From Pyxicephalus adspersus (taxonomy: Eukaryota; Chordata; Amphibia; Anura; Pyxicephalidae), in assembly GCF_032062135.1 (NCBI RefSeq), contig NC_092859.1:69176884-69240883 (forward strand): a stretch of DNA of 64,000 nucleotides, read 5' to 3'. Shown in pieces: positions 35,705 to 46,859 of this stretch (within the stretch, counting starts at the first letter, position 1; the number at the start of each line of letters is the position of its first letter). The notes beneath the pieces were generated by a model. That model saw only the letters and a program-made list of their open reading frames with translations. It did not search any database and had not been told where the DNA came from. The position numbers and the translations under genes are program-made.

Positions 35705-36548
35705 CCAGGGGGTGCTGAGAAGTTCCTGGCTTTGCCTCCTTCCAAATGAAATAGAAAAATGAGAGTGGGGGCATATGACAGCCTAATATCTTAGTATGTA
35801 ACTGTGCAAATATCAGGTGTTTGCGATTTTTAAAAATGTTTTTTTCTGTGATGGCAGAGGCACAAGCAAGTTTCATGTCGTTGGAGTTACGGGCCGTCAT
35901 GAGGTTTTTGTTTCTCCAGGGAAAGTCAGCAAAGCACATTCACAAACACTTGGGGAGAAGTGTCCTTCCTACAGCACTGTCAAAACCTGGATATCTCGTT
36001 TCAAGACTGGGCATTTCACCGTTGAAGATGAGCCCCGCAGTGGGCGCTTCCCAATCTCAACTGACCCGGCAACCTGCTGTCCATGAGCTGATTATTGAGG
36101 CCCGGAAAATATCCGCAAAATAGGTAGACCAGATACTTGACATCTCACAGGAGCGTGTTGGGTTTGTTATCACCACTATCCTAGACATGCTTAAGCTTTC
36201 AGCGAAGTGGGTGCCGAAATGTTTGAACAGTGATCAGAAGAAGGAAAGAGTTGAAGCATCCAAAGCCGTTTTGGCCCATTTTGAAGCTGCACAGGACTTT
36301 TTAGCTAGGTTAGTGACTGAGGATTAAACCTGGCTCCACATCTTTGATCCTGAAACCAAGGAACAGTCAAAGGAATGGCTCCACAGTGGGTCTGAAGCCA
36401 GAAATCAGCCAAAAAAGTCATGACGTGTTTTCTGGGACAAAGACAGTATTCTGTTGGTGGACTACCTACCTCAGGGCTCTAGTCTCACCGGAAAGTGACC
36501 ACCTGGACCAGCTGAAAGAGGAAATAAGACAAAACTCCATGTAAAGTT
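35705..36548 (+). pseudogene. Mariner transposon, 5' part with 5' terminal inverted repeat
   Basis: After TA the element starts CCAGGGGGTGCTGAGAAG, the inverted partner of the 3' end at 34626. The transposase start MSLELRAVMRFL follows, then QGKSAKHIHKHLG and TVKTWISRFKTGHF. Overlap with 33665-34239 is near identical and shares the frame break after DPAT, the stop after ISAK and the stop at 36325-36327 in the EDXTW catalytic motif. The copy stops abruptly at 36548, 27 bases before block B'. Confidence 0.93.
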
Positions 36549-36575
36549 AGATGTAAATTAATTAAATTAAATGTA

Positions 36576-37786
36576 AATTATATGAGTTGAGAATATTTTC
36601 TACCTACTCACAGGCAAAGCATGTTGGAAAGGAGTTCACATGCTTCTCCAGACATGGAAGCACCTAAAGGTGTTTGGAATGATCAACCCCCCCATATAAA
36701 AAACCCAAAAACATTTGTGTTTATTAGTTTGTTAAATAGTCACACATATGGCCCTTTGAAAGTACCAGTAGTTGTTTTGGCATTATAGATATCCATAGTA
36801 GTTTTTAACTGTAGCTCAAATTGTGCTAGGATTACATTTTGCAATTGTTGGTATTCATAAGACAATGAATTAGGTGTTGGGATTCTTTTCTGAATTTAGT
36901 CAAAGCTCTTATGTTGTGGGTCTAAAAGATGGTGGCAAAAAAAAAAGAACAGGAATGTCCTAGCAGAGAGCTCAATGGGAGCTACCTACTGGTGTTTTTC
37001 TATTCTATCCACTTAAGCCATAAGCCTTTTTAGATGTCTAATGGGTTTCAGGATTTTTGTTGGAAATTATCTTTTGTACACACAGCACCATTTTGTTCTA
37101 TGGTAAGGGGGAAAGGGAAGATAAGCAAACAGTTTTTTCATTGTGCCCTCGGTCATAAAAATGACCAGGAGTGGGACCATGTCAGATGCACGTCAGATTT
37201 TTGCTCGAGACAAGCATGACCTTTTATCTTGGGTAGCTATTATCTGACGTGTGTACATAGCTTAAGTCATAGCTGGTCATATATAGTTCTACAAGGGAGA
37301 CAGAACATTACTTATTCAATACAAATTAAATAAAGTATTCACGCATCAAAACATTGTACAATGTAAAAGTATAGATTGCAGTTACATATATTAGCCTCCT
37401 TAGCTGTAATCCCAGGGTGAATTATCTATACCAAATGTGGTAATTGGAATTGCCAGGGAGCTTAAAAAGCTTACCTGGTAAGCAGGGCCTGGGGCGTCCT
37501 GCAGCGATGCCCGGCATCGCCAGTGAAAGAAGATGCCAGGCATTTGTGTAACCTGGTGATGCTAGGCTGGCATCTGTGTCCCTAGGTGTGAACGTTGGGG
37601 AGGGGAGACCAGAAGAAGCAGATGCTGGTCGGGCATCTGTGTGCGAGTGTGGGGCTAGGAGGCGGGACCAGGCAGGAAATTTAAAATTTCCTAGTAGGTT
37701 AAGGACTGTTCCTCATACTTCAGAAAATGGTTTTAGATATGCCACATCCCCTTATACATAACATCCAAAAATGTTTTCGTTTCAAC
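36576..37786. repeat. Duplicated block B', second copy (about 1211 bp)
   Basis: Same sequence as 25284-26508 with about ten small differences. The left edge joins truncated mariner sequence; the right edge (TTTCAAC) joins a truncated Tc1 element without a spacer. Confidence 0.95.
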
Positions 37787-38375
37787 CAAAGAAACTTCTT
37801 TCCATGATATATTGCATACATTGTGTATTGGATTTCCATCTGATGTATCATTTGCTGTTGAAGCCAAATAGCTTAATTTTGGTCTCATCTGATCATAACA
37901 CCTTTTACCACTTGGTCTCAGAATCGTCAAGGTGCATTTTGGCAAAGCTAAATCAAGGCCTTATGTGTTCTTTCTTGAAGAGTGGATTTTTTATTGCAAT
38001 CATCCCAATAAAGTTACATTTTCGGGCGATTGTGATATTGTTCACATTAACACTCTTTGTAATAAATTCCTGTAACTACTTCAAACATGCCATAGGCCTC
38101 TTAGTAGCCTCCTGACCAGTAGTTTTCTTCGCACTCTTCTGTTAAGCTTGGAGGATTTGCCTGATCCAAGCATGATCCTAGTAGTACCAAACATTTTCCT
38201 CTTCTCACTGCTATGCTCCTAGAGATTAATAATGTCTATAAAATTTTAGGTGTCCATCATATAACTTGAACTTTATCCCTGAGATTTATCGAGTGTGCCT
38301 TGTGAGCCATAGTTGATTGTTTGCTTTCAGTTGCCAGTTAACCAAGCACTGGAATGCTCCAGGTTTTTTTTTTTT
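37787..38375 (-). pseudogene. Tc1-like transposase, N-terminal part (second family)
   Basis: On the minus strand, starting near 38330, MAHKAHSINLRDKV is followed by PSLTEECEEN, NITIARK, KNPLFKKEHIRP, FAKMHLDDSETKW and SDETKIKLFGFNS (SDETKI at about 37876-37893). These are the paired DNA-binding and first catalytic regions of a Tc1 transposase different from the one at 21348. Many stops and frame changes are present. The catalytic C-terminal part is cut off at the junction with block B'. A T run at 38370-38386 lies just outside the N-terminus. Confidence 0.75.
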
Positions 38376-38389
38376 TTTTTGCTAAACTA

Positions 38390-40721
38390 ATGAAAATAAT
38401 TATATTTGATCACAAAAGAGAAGTAGTATTGTGTGCAATAGAAAAAAGTGATTAGTTAGACCTAATTTAGTCTACAACTTTTAGAAACGAGTTATTCTTT
38501 TTTTTATTTTTTTTCTTCTACTTTTTTTTTTAACTGTTACTATTATATATTTCATTTGGGTGCTAGAAATTGTTAGAAACAAGTAATTGCAACTAGGAAA
38601 ATAATATAAATTTTTATTTTTGTTTTTACTCTGACACTAGATCTGTTTAAATTATCTCAACAGTTTTTGAGAACCTATTACAAATGCCTCTGTCTATCCT
38701 TCAAAAACTTTCCAATAGGCATAGAGTGGGTAGGGTGACATCTAGTAGTTCTTAAGGTTGGCTTACGGTAAGTAACACAACAGAATGTGTAAAAGATGTA
38801 TATTCCAACTAACCAGCAAAAAATATTGATTTTATTGTTAATGTAGCAACATATGATGTTAAGCGTTTTATGGTAAAGAATTAAAACCCAATAAATGAAG
38901 GGGGCAAACCAATGAATGAACAAGGAAAAAAAGGATTTTAACAAAAAATTATATGCTAGCAACTTTAAATTCTCCATTGTGAGAAGCTTACAGTGTGCAT
39001 TGAAATCAGAGTAAGTAATATGAGCAAAGTACAACTGTTCAAAACTGAAGGTAAAGCCTGAGTTTAGGTTTATAGGAGAAAATGAGAAATTGCATCTATC
39101 CACTCAAAGCTTCCACTACTGGCCAATCTAGAACAATCTGCATTTAATATAATAAAAACAATAATAAAAGAGTTGTAAAATAAAAAGGTCATATGAAAAT
39201 TACTTTAGGGAAAACACAGCAATTATAACTCAAAATGTACACTTACTTAAATTAGACAACATTATCCCTTTAACACACCACAGCTCTACATCTTTCCTTA
39301 AAATAACATGATTAATAGTCCTAAAAAAAAATTAAAGGCATAGACGTGTTAAGTTACTTTAAGTTCTCAGCCTGCCAGAACTAGTTGGTGGTGTTTAATG
39401 TGTCTAAATAACAGGCACGTTGGGACTCACCCCTTCACTGCTGAAAGGATTAAGTTATATTTTCATCTTATCCCATGTAGGCAAATACCAAGTAATTGAG
39501 GTGTTCTTATGTGACCTTAAGGGGCATGTGCTTGTCTCTTTGGTCCCTTAGCTAGTGCTACTACAGTGAACATAGAGCCAAGACTTGGGAGAGCCCTGGC
39601 TCCCTCATGCTGTTTTTTTTGGCTGAGCTCTGTGAATTCTCAGCCTGGCAAGAAAGCACCATTTTGAAAGTACTGGCAAACATCATGCAGTTTGTCACAG
39701 GGCTGCTTATGATTTAGAATCCTGATTTAGGCTCAACACTGTGCTCTTTTGTTTGCCGTTGTTTGTACATCATTTGCAAGTTTGTATTAGTTAATAAACC
39801 TCCTAAGAGAGAAGTATGTTGTGGTGACTAGTGTGGAAGTTACTGTGAAATCTATTAGATGTAAGGTAGTCTAGAAAGCTGTGCAATTTAAATTTCATGA
39901 TTACGTGATATAATATTTCATTTCTAACTATTGAATGTTCTCAGCTAATGTTACCAGAGGGATGCTTAGTAAAGTGAACATGGTACAGCTGTGCCATATC
40001 TCAAACAATCCCTTTTAAGCTTCAGTGAGGCCATTGTTTCACTATGTTTTGAGACCTGTGCTTCACCTTATACAAGATGTTTATTGCTTAGCAGTGTCAA
40101 TAACTCAATATTCGTGAAAGCCAAGTTTTTTATTTTTTCACAATTATTTAATAGGAAGTAGGGACAAATTGTCATAGTGAGTATCAGAAAAGTTTGATTA
40201 CTTGTGGTCATCTATAAAATCAATTAGGAGCAATTTTGCATCAGAATGGAGGTTGGTAATGGAAAACATTTGTTCTATGAGACATATGACCATGCATGTT
40301 CTGATATCACAAAAAGTAGCTGACTAGGGTCAGAAGGGTATTCCACAACTATTCATTATTCCCCTTTTGACACATTTTGTTTATTTTGCAATATAGGTGT
40401 GTTAATATATTTTTTCTCCCATGGCCATGGAACTGTTTGTGTATCAGATTGTGTATTTTATCATTACTGTATTATTATATGTAATTATTATTGTTTGACT
40501 TCTGAATTATATGGATTTACTGAAACTTATGCATAAATGCATATAATGCTAAACACATACCGTAGCAGAAACAAATAATAAATATTTGAGTTTTCAAAAA
40601 ATAGTAAAATAATACATATGTTCTAATGACTCTGAATTCCAGCTGCTCTTCATTATAAAGACAAGTATAAAACAACTTTTAGTACTTTCATTCCTTTTCT
40701 TTTTGACTACTAGTGATTATT
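38390..40721. other. No gene recognised
   Basis: AT-rich sequence with T runs. A 141-codon minus-strand frame at 39103-38678 is hydrophobic and compositionally what AT-rich DNA produces. A stretch around 39430-39830 has an AATAAA (39793) followed by a GTGGTGACTAGTG, weakly reminiscent of an LTR end, but no second copy or duplication supports that. Confidence 0.45.
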
Positions 40722-41008
40722 NNNNNNNNNNNNNNNNNNNNNNNNNNNNNNNNNNNNNNNNNNNNNNNNNNNNNNNNNNNNNNNNNNNNNNNNNNNNNNN
40801 NNNNNNNNNNNNNNNNNNNNNNNNNNNNNNNNNNNNNNNNNNNNNNNNNNNNNNNNNNNNNNNNNNNNNNNNNNNNNNNNNNNNNNNNNNNNNNNNNNNN
40901 NNNNNNNNNNNNNNNNNNNNNNNNNNNNNNNNNNNNNNNNNNNNNNNNNNNNNNNNNNNNNNNNNNNNNNNNNNNNNNNNNNNNNNNNNNNNNNNNNNNN
41001 NNNNNNNN
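40722..41008. other. Assembly gap, 287 N
   Basis: Run of N. Translations across it are meaningless. Confidence 1.
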
Positions 41009-42839
41009 ATTTTCTAGATTCACCTATACAATGTAATATTTTATTTAGAACTTTCTTTTTTTGTTACACGTTATGTTGTCAAGACTAAATGATTTTGTTG
41101 CAGCCATCTTAGCATTTTAATTACCTAATTTACCATGACCTGTCCTCCAGACATTTCCAGAATGTAACCACTAAAACTGTTGTCTGTCATTTGTTTGTTT
41201 CTGAACAGTTTACTCAATTCTTTCTAGACGAATTAAATGTGGAAAATCTTGTGGAGTGTCAGTGTTATGTGTTTTGTAATTAGTAGGATCTCCCATTGTA
41301 TACCCCTATGACTCATGTCTTAAACATTTATAAAGATTCTTTTTAATTGAACCTAGAACAAACAAGTCCTGTTTTATTACATATTTACATATTTAATCTA
41401 TGTACTTAAAGCCTCATATTTGCCAGGACGTGACAAGATCCTTTTTATAAGTGTAATGTGTACGTGGGACAGATGTGAAATATTAGCACATTACATCGTC
41501 AGCAAGGACATTCTTGGCCAGTTTCCTATACATGGGCAATTTAGTTTTATCATCTGAAAGCAGCCTTTTTGGTTGTGTTAAGAGCTGTAAAGAGCACAAA
41601 ATGTTTGTGTAGGGGCACTTGTGCTAGTTAAAAAAAAGACTCTATGTTTCTAGAAAGATTTAAAAAGGTGGTGTTTTGGAAAATAGGAAGAAAAACAAAA
41701 ACAAGAGTGACAAGTACCTATGTGACCCTGCATGAACTGATAGTTTTGAGGACCATAGATATAGGTGATATGACCTAAAAAAATTTTTCAACGTTTATGG
41801 ATTTGTCTTTTAGGCCCCACGCTCCCTAATACTGCCTTTTCTTGCATGCCAAAATGCAGCCACTCTTGTAATATAAATAACATTTGGCCATCTGTCATAT
41901 TTTAATTCTTGTAGTAAATCACCTGCTCTTTCTTCTCTGTTATTTTATGAATACATCGCAGTGAAGTGTAACAGACTCCATATCCAAATCTATCTATGAA
42001 TTTATCGCATAGTAATACTTTCCATATAAGTCTTTTTTTTTAATACACAGTATGTTGTAGTCAATGCATTTACCATAATGAATTAGATTAAAACAGTATA
42101 TTGTAAGATATGGCATGGCATGTCCACTTACAAATTACAGTTTTTTTACAGTGAAATTCATACAGTAAAAATGAAATATGCTGCTGCATTAATCACCAAC
42201 AAGTTGTATACATTCTTGTGCCAGCACTTACAGGTAAATGTAAACATTCTGCAACAGAATACTGTCTGTATAGAATATCCCTAATGTGCTTAATGTATTA
42301 CAATTATTTTGTGGCCAAGTTTTAATGCAATATAAAGATTGGAAAGATTTCTAAAACAGTGTTTTTAATATGGCAAGGTAATAATATTTATAGTAAGATG
42401 TAAACATGTTATAGTTACAAGATGTATTCTTGGCTGATTAGAGATAAAACTAAATATCCTGCAGAATGTACATCCGAAATATCTGTTTAAGCATCTTTTA
42501 TGTGTTTTTTGATGGATATTTCTGTTCTGTGTGCATGGATAAAATAAGTGAATTAGTTGTTGATATAAACAAATAAATTCATATATGTTAATTACAGGAC
42601 TATTACCATCTGAAGGCAACAAAATTATAGGTGCTTGGATTTAATGTAGTGAACTTATTAGATTAATGTAAAAGCAGATTTGTCTCTAGATGGATCATGA
42701 GAAACCCCTATTAGGTATCTAAAGCCTTTTTTTTAAGGATTTCATTATTGAAGAAGGATTAGAACAGTCATGTTTTATTGCTGTCTTTGTCTTCACTTCA
42801 ACTTCCTGGTGACCATCCCTCCTGGAGACCATTGACCAT
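41009..42839. other. No gene recognised
   Basis: AT-rich, apparently unique sequence. No repeat or coding feature identified. Confidence 0.5.
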
Positions 42840-43097
42840 TGATAGTAGGTTACAAAAATAGGTTAGGTTAAAAAAAGTCCATCAAGTTCAACCACTAGGG
42901 AAATAAACCTTATCCCAGATATAAAACCCTATAAGATATAGTTGGTCCAGAGGAAGGAAAAAAAAACCCTGGTATAATTTGCTTCAACAGGGCAAAAATA
43001 ATCCTTCCCTGGATCAACAGTCACTGTTAATTTTACTTTAAATCCTTAATACCCAGTTATATTCTGTGCTTCTAGAAAAACATCCAGGTTTTTCTTA
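42840..43097. repeat. Interspersed repeat: TCCATCAAGTTCAACC family
   Basis: AGTCCATCAAGTTCAACCAC, GGTCCAGAGGAAGG, TTTGCTTCAACAGGGCA and CATCCAGGTTTTTCTTA occur in the order I remember from a common frog repeat. No coding. Confidence 0.6.
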
Positions 43098-43330
43098 ACC
43101 CCCCTAGCGGTAATCCTGAGTGTGACTCGGTTGGAAAAAACATGCAAAAAGTCTTTAGGAGACAAAGTGGAAAGAAATTTTCCCAACTGATTCAAAGCTG
43201 AACTCTGGACACAACAAAAATTGTAATATTTATCTCAATGACCACAAAGATATGGTCTCCAACCACATTATTACAATACACAGCAAAAATGGGTCAGAGG
43301 GAGGAAGTGTGTGTGTGTGTGTGTGGGAGG
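43098..43330. repeat. Interspersed repeat with CCCCTAGCGGTAATCC start and a TG microsatellite
   Basis: CCCCCCTAGCGGTAATCCTG and GTGTGACTCGG start a repeat resembling a common frog one. A (GT)9-10 run lies at about 43307-43325. Confidence 0.55.
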
Positions 43331-43873
43331 GGCAAGGAGATCAACACTCCCAGTATTGCTTTTTGAACAGCATAAAAGCACCAAATATTCAGTGTTCTTT
43401 GGCAGTTGAGGCTAGTTCACAATAGCAGTGAAATTTTGGTGCATTTACTGCTTCCTTACACCAGGAAACGGTGTTGCATTAGGAGATGTTACATGTAGCA
43501 TCTTCCTGCAACAGCCTCCTATAGAATGAATAGGGGCTGCAGTAAGCAGTACTAGTACTAAATGGTGCTAACTGCCACCAGCTGTCAAATAAGCATAAGC
43601 TGGTCTTCTTTAAACCAGTGCTGTTGTGCAAGTTCTCGAGTGGCTGGCAAGGTCACAAAATCGAGCAAATTTGAGTGTGTTGCTTTACCTGAACAATGGC
43701 ACAGGTATGGGAAATGTTTAAAGGTATTTTAATTTTTTTTGGTTGTTTGTAACCATTTTTCAATTTCCCTTACCCACTGGCATGTGGACAGATTGGCCAA
43801 CATGTCCTTATCTGTATTTTCAATGTCACCAGGACTGAAAGAGATTTTACTAGTTCAGGCTACAGACATGCTG
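43331..43873. other. No gene recognised
   Basis: Mixed-composition DNA between repeats. No feature. Confidence 0.45.
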
Positions 43874-44047
43874 ACTGCACAACCAGCATGTATGAGGACA
43901 AGGTTATCAGAGTAAAGTCTCCTCATATCAAAACACCCCTTGTTTAATAAACCCACCTCCATTTGTTTGCGTCTATGTATGAAGCCAACTTCGAAAAGGG
44001 ACGCAACCCCCTGATCTCATTGTCCTCATACATGTTGGTTGTGCAGT
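43874..44047. mobile_element. Possible MITE: 28-bp inverted repeats, 118-bp interior
   Basis: ACTGCACAACCAGCATGTAT... (43874-43901) and its mirror at 44020-44047 pair over 28 bases with one mismatch. No target duplication was recognised, so it may be the inner part of a longer element. Confidence 0.6.
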
Positions 44048-44144
44048 TACTCTTTTTGGAAAGTAATATGAGAGACTTCAATGCTAGTATTTTTGTTAAA
44101 CATATTTAGGTTGTATAAATGTAATGCTTTTGAGTAAGAATTCA

Positions 44145-44205
44145 ATCAGGTGCTCGTATTCTTGAAGAAGCAGTGTTTTTCTGATGTGAAACAAGTCTAA
44201 AACAC
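44145..44205 (+). ncRNA. Decayed hammerhead-ribozyme-like motif
   Basis: GGTGCTCGTATTC, TTGAAGA (core CUGANGA with one change), a GCAG/CTG hairpin, then TGTGAAAC, AAGTC and TAAAACACC. GAAA is intact; C-AA-G can form the mini stem III and TC fits UH. GGTG and CACC at the ends can pair as an imperfect stem I. Confidence 0.42.
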
Positions 44206-44564
44206 CAGACATCTGAGTATAAACAATTTTACCTGTTATATGACAACATCTGGCGATATTGCATATGATTGACCAGAAACCTAGGGAACTCAAAAGCAAC
44301 CATATGTTGTACAAATGCTAATTTAGTTTATGTCATTTAACTTTTGTAAATAAGCTATGCGAATATTTTATACAGTGGCATTTTTCAGGGCTTCCAATGC
44401 GCTTGAGCCCTGAGGAGGGCATGAGAGGACAGCTGCCTACCTGTGGTGGTGGACAGGGGGATGGGGGTAGGGGGGGGAGTTGGTGACAGACGGTTTAGTG
44501 AATGGGGAGGTGGAGGACAGGGGGGGAATTGGGAGTCAGGTAGAGCGGGCCAGTGCGGCGACAA

Positions 44565-45458
44565 AGAAGAAATGCAGGAGCGCATTTTAAAAGGGGAGTA
44601 TGCTGATTTTTTTTCACTATTGCCTTTGCCTTTGATACTTAGACACTGCACATGAAGCGTATAGGCTTTATTGTGGCACGACGTGGTTACGGTATGATGA
44701 GCAGTTCCGTCAGAGGAAGGCTGTGAGGCCGTCTTTGTGCTGGGATCAAAAATACATTGGTTTATGGATGAGGGTTATGTCTGTGGGGAGACAAGGGGAG
44801 ACACAGTTTTTTTCACGGGGGGCGGTGGGCAACAAGTTGCTGGATCGCCAGACCGTTAAAGGAAAGGAGTATGCTGGCTTTTCAATGAAGGCCTATGAAA
44901 ATTCAGAGGCAGTTGTCGATTTCGGCAACCAGAGGGGGGAGTTGGTTAATGATGTATAGATCCAGAATTTTGTGCGGTGGCCTATACATTGCTGGATGCA
45001 GCCATTAGGTGAGGCATTATGGAAAGGGGGCTTTGTTGGCCAAGGCGGACATTGAAGCCGCTTTTAGGCTGCTGCCGGTGAATCCAGAGTGTATACGGTT
45101 TTTGAGTTGTAAATAGAAAGGTGAGTATTTGATTGATCGGAGCCTTCCCATGGGGTGCTCTTCTAATTGGGCCGCCAGATAGCTCTGTTTGCTGGGTGCT
45201 GCTGGAAATGTTACAGCTCATGGCTGACCATTTTGGGGTTCCGTTAGCAGCTGACAAAACAGAGGGCCCAGGGACAACACTAACCTTTTGAATTGGATTC
45301 AGTGGCAATGGAAAGAAGATTTCCGTGGGACAAATTGGTGGCATTGCAGGTAGAGGTAAAAGTGGTGTGTGGACGGCAGAAGATGCGCCTGAGGAGGTTC
45401 AGTCGTTGCCAGGGAAGTTGAATTTTGCTTGCAGGGTGGTGAGGATGGGTAGAGTATT
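44565..45458 (+). pseudogene. Reverse transcriptase of the tyrosine-recombinase element
   Basis: A frame at 44723-44959 has KYIGLWMRVMSVGRQG, a conserved lead-in. Then LLAKADIEAAFRLLPV (about 45030-45077) carries the motif A aspartate, followed by GEYLIDRSLPMGCSSN, the motif B region. The sequence then jumps to LMADHFGVPLAADKTEG, and the expected YLDD catalytic box between them is absent, so a deletion removed the active site. Later, KLNFACRVVRMGRVF marks the thumb region. Stops and frame changes add to the damage. The product would copy element RNA in the host cell if intact; here it cannot. Confidence 0.85.
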
Positions 45459-45836
45459 TTGAAGGCACTAGCGACAACAGGAGTGAGAGCGCCGTCCCAC
45501 TTTGTGCGTTTGTCCAAAGAGTTTAGGGCAGACTTGGAGGTGTGGCAGATTTTCTTGGAGTCTTTTATTGGTAGGGCATTGTGGCTGGAGGGGTGGGTTG
45601 ACACAGAACTTTACATTTACGCAGCGGGCTCCACTGGTTTTGGTGCATATTTTAATGGTAAGTCTTGTGTGGGGGCCTGGCCTAAGGAATGGGTGGAAGC
45701 CGAGAAAGTGGGGACATTGGTGGTTTTTGAAGTGATTCCTATAGTGGAGGCGGTTGAGCTGTGGGGAGCGACGCAGGCTGATAAGAAAGTGAAGTTCACC
45801 TGTGACAATCTGGGGGTGGTTATTAGCTATTATTAG
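45459..45836 (+). pseudogene. RNase H domain of the tyrosine-recombinase element
   Basis: A 125-codon frame contains SHFVRLSKEFRADLEVW, the bridge from reverse transcriptase, and YIYAAGSTGFGAYF where family members have a TDAAG-type motif with the first catalytic Asp. Here that position is Tyr. ELWGATQADKKVKFTCDN follows, carrying the later catalytic Asp. The frame ends at a stop after VISYY, and the normal link to the recombinase is shortened. RNase H would remove RNA from the RNA/DNA hybrid. Confidence 0.85.
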
Positions 45837-45837
45837 T

Positions 45838-46848
45838 ATGTCAGTTTCATCAGTTCCAGCGGTGTGGTTGTTGCAAAATTTGGTTTTAAAATGTTTGCAG
45901 CACAGTGGGACAGGTATCGCTTGTTGGCACCAAAGGCGGAGCAGCGCCGTTACCCTTGTCCAGAGAGACTGTGGAAGATTGCACTGGGCTTATCGGAGGT
46001 ATAATTCGGCGGTCGGTGAGTGAACGGACTTAAGGGGATTATGCAGCTGTTTGGCAGGAGTGGAACAGGCTGTGCGTGCAGTTGGGGGTTTTTGGTCTGG
46101 GGTGAAGCCTGTGCAATTACTTTTGTACTGGTTGACGCAGAATTTTACGAAAGGGGTATCGATCACGTCAGTTAACAAAAAATTGTCAAGGATGGTCTTT
46201 TGGTTTAGGTTGAGGGGAGTGAAAGATGTCACAAAGGACTTTGTGGTGCGGCAGGCAGTGAAGGGGTATCAGAAGGGTAGGAGGATTCCTCATTTGATTT
46301 GCTGTTGGTTTATGGTTGCGAAGTTGGAGGAGGTGTGTTTGAGGGCTTATGAGAAGTTGTTATTTAGGGCGGAATTTGTTATGGTGTTTTTTGGGGCCTT
46401 GTGTATTGGGGAGTTAGTTAGTCCGGCTAGGTCTAGGGCTGGTGGTATTCTGGTGCAGGACATGCTGTTTAAGGTAAGTTTGGTTTTTCAGCAGTCCAAG
46501 ACGGATCAGATGGGGAAAGGTTTAAAAATGCAGCTATGTCAGATGGCAAGGTCCCCAGTTTTCCTGGTCAGAGTGGTGGGAGAGTTTATGAGTGGTAGGC
46601 CTCAAGTTGGAGGTCTATTTTTGGTTCATGAAGACGGGTCCTATTTGTCTCGTTTTCAATTCATAGCGGTGTTTAACCGATGTTTGGGTTGGGTAAGGAG
46701 GGATGCACAAGGTTATTCGTTGCATTCCATTATGATTGGAGCTGCTACAGAGACGGCTAGATGGGGGTTGGGGGAGAAGGTCATTAGACAGATTGGTAGG
46801 TGGGAATCCAACAGGTTTCAGTTGTATATACGCCCCCATTTGTTATGA
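45838..46848 (+). pseudogene. Tyrosine recombinase (integrase) of the element
   Basis: Upstream, out of frame, RYPCPERLWKIALG and RSVSERT are the N-terminal part. From 46051 a 265-codon frame is open: VQLLLYWLTQNF and ITSVNKKLSRMVFWFRLRG (SAM-like DNA-binding domain), then FFGALCIGELVSPARSR (box I), HSIMIGAATETARWG (box II) and IGRWESNRFQLYIRPHL with the nucleophilic Tyr. Family members have Arg in box I (ALRISEL) and HxxR in box II. Here those Arg positions are Cys and Met, so the enzyme should be inactive although the frame is open. The intact enzyme integrates the DNA copy. Confidence 0.9.
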
Positions 46849-46859
46849 GTTGCTTGGTT

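Noticed and set aside
38678..39103. 141-codon minus-strand frame
   Set aside because: Hydrophobic and Phe/Ile/Tyr-rich as expected from AT-rich DNA; no domain.
39430..39830. Possible solo LTR with AATAAA and a GTGGTGACT end
   Set aside because: No second copy, no target duplication, no coding part; evidence too thin.
40688..41036. Open frames across the N run
   Set aside because: They consist of unknown residues from the assembly gap.
46615..46839. Minus-strand frame opposite the recombinase
   Set aside because: Shadow of the plus-strand recombinase frame.
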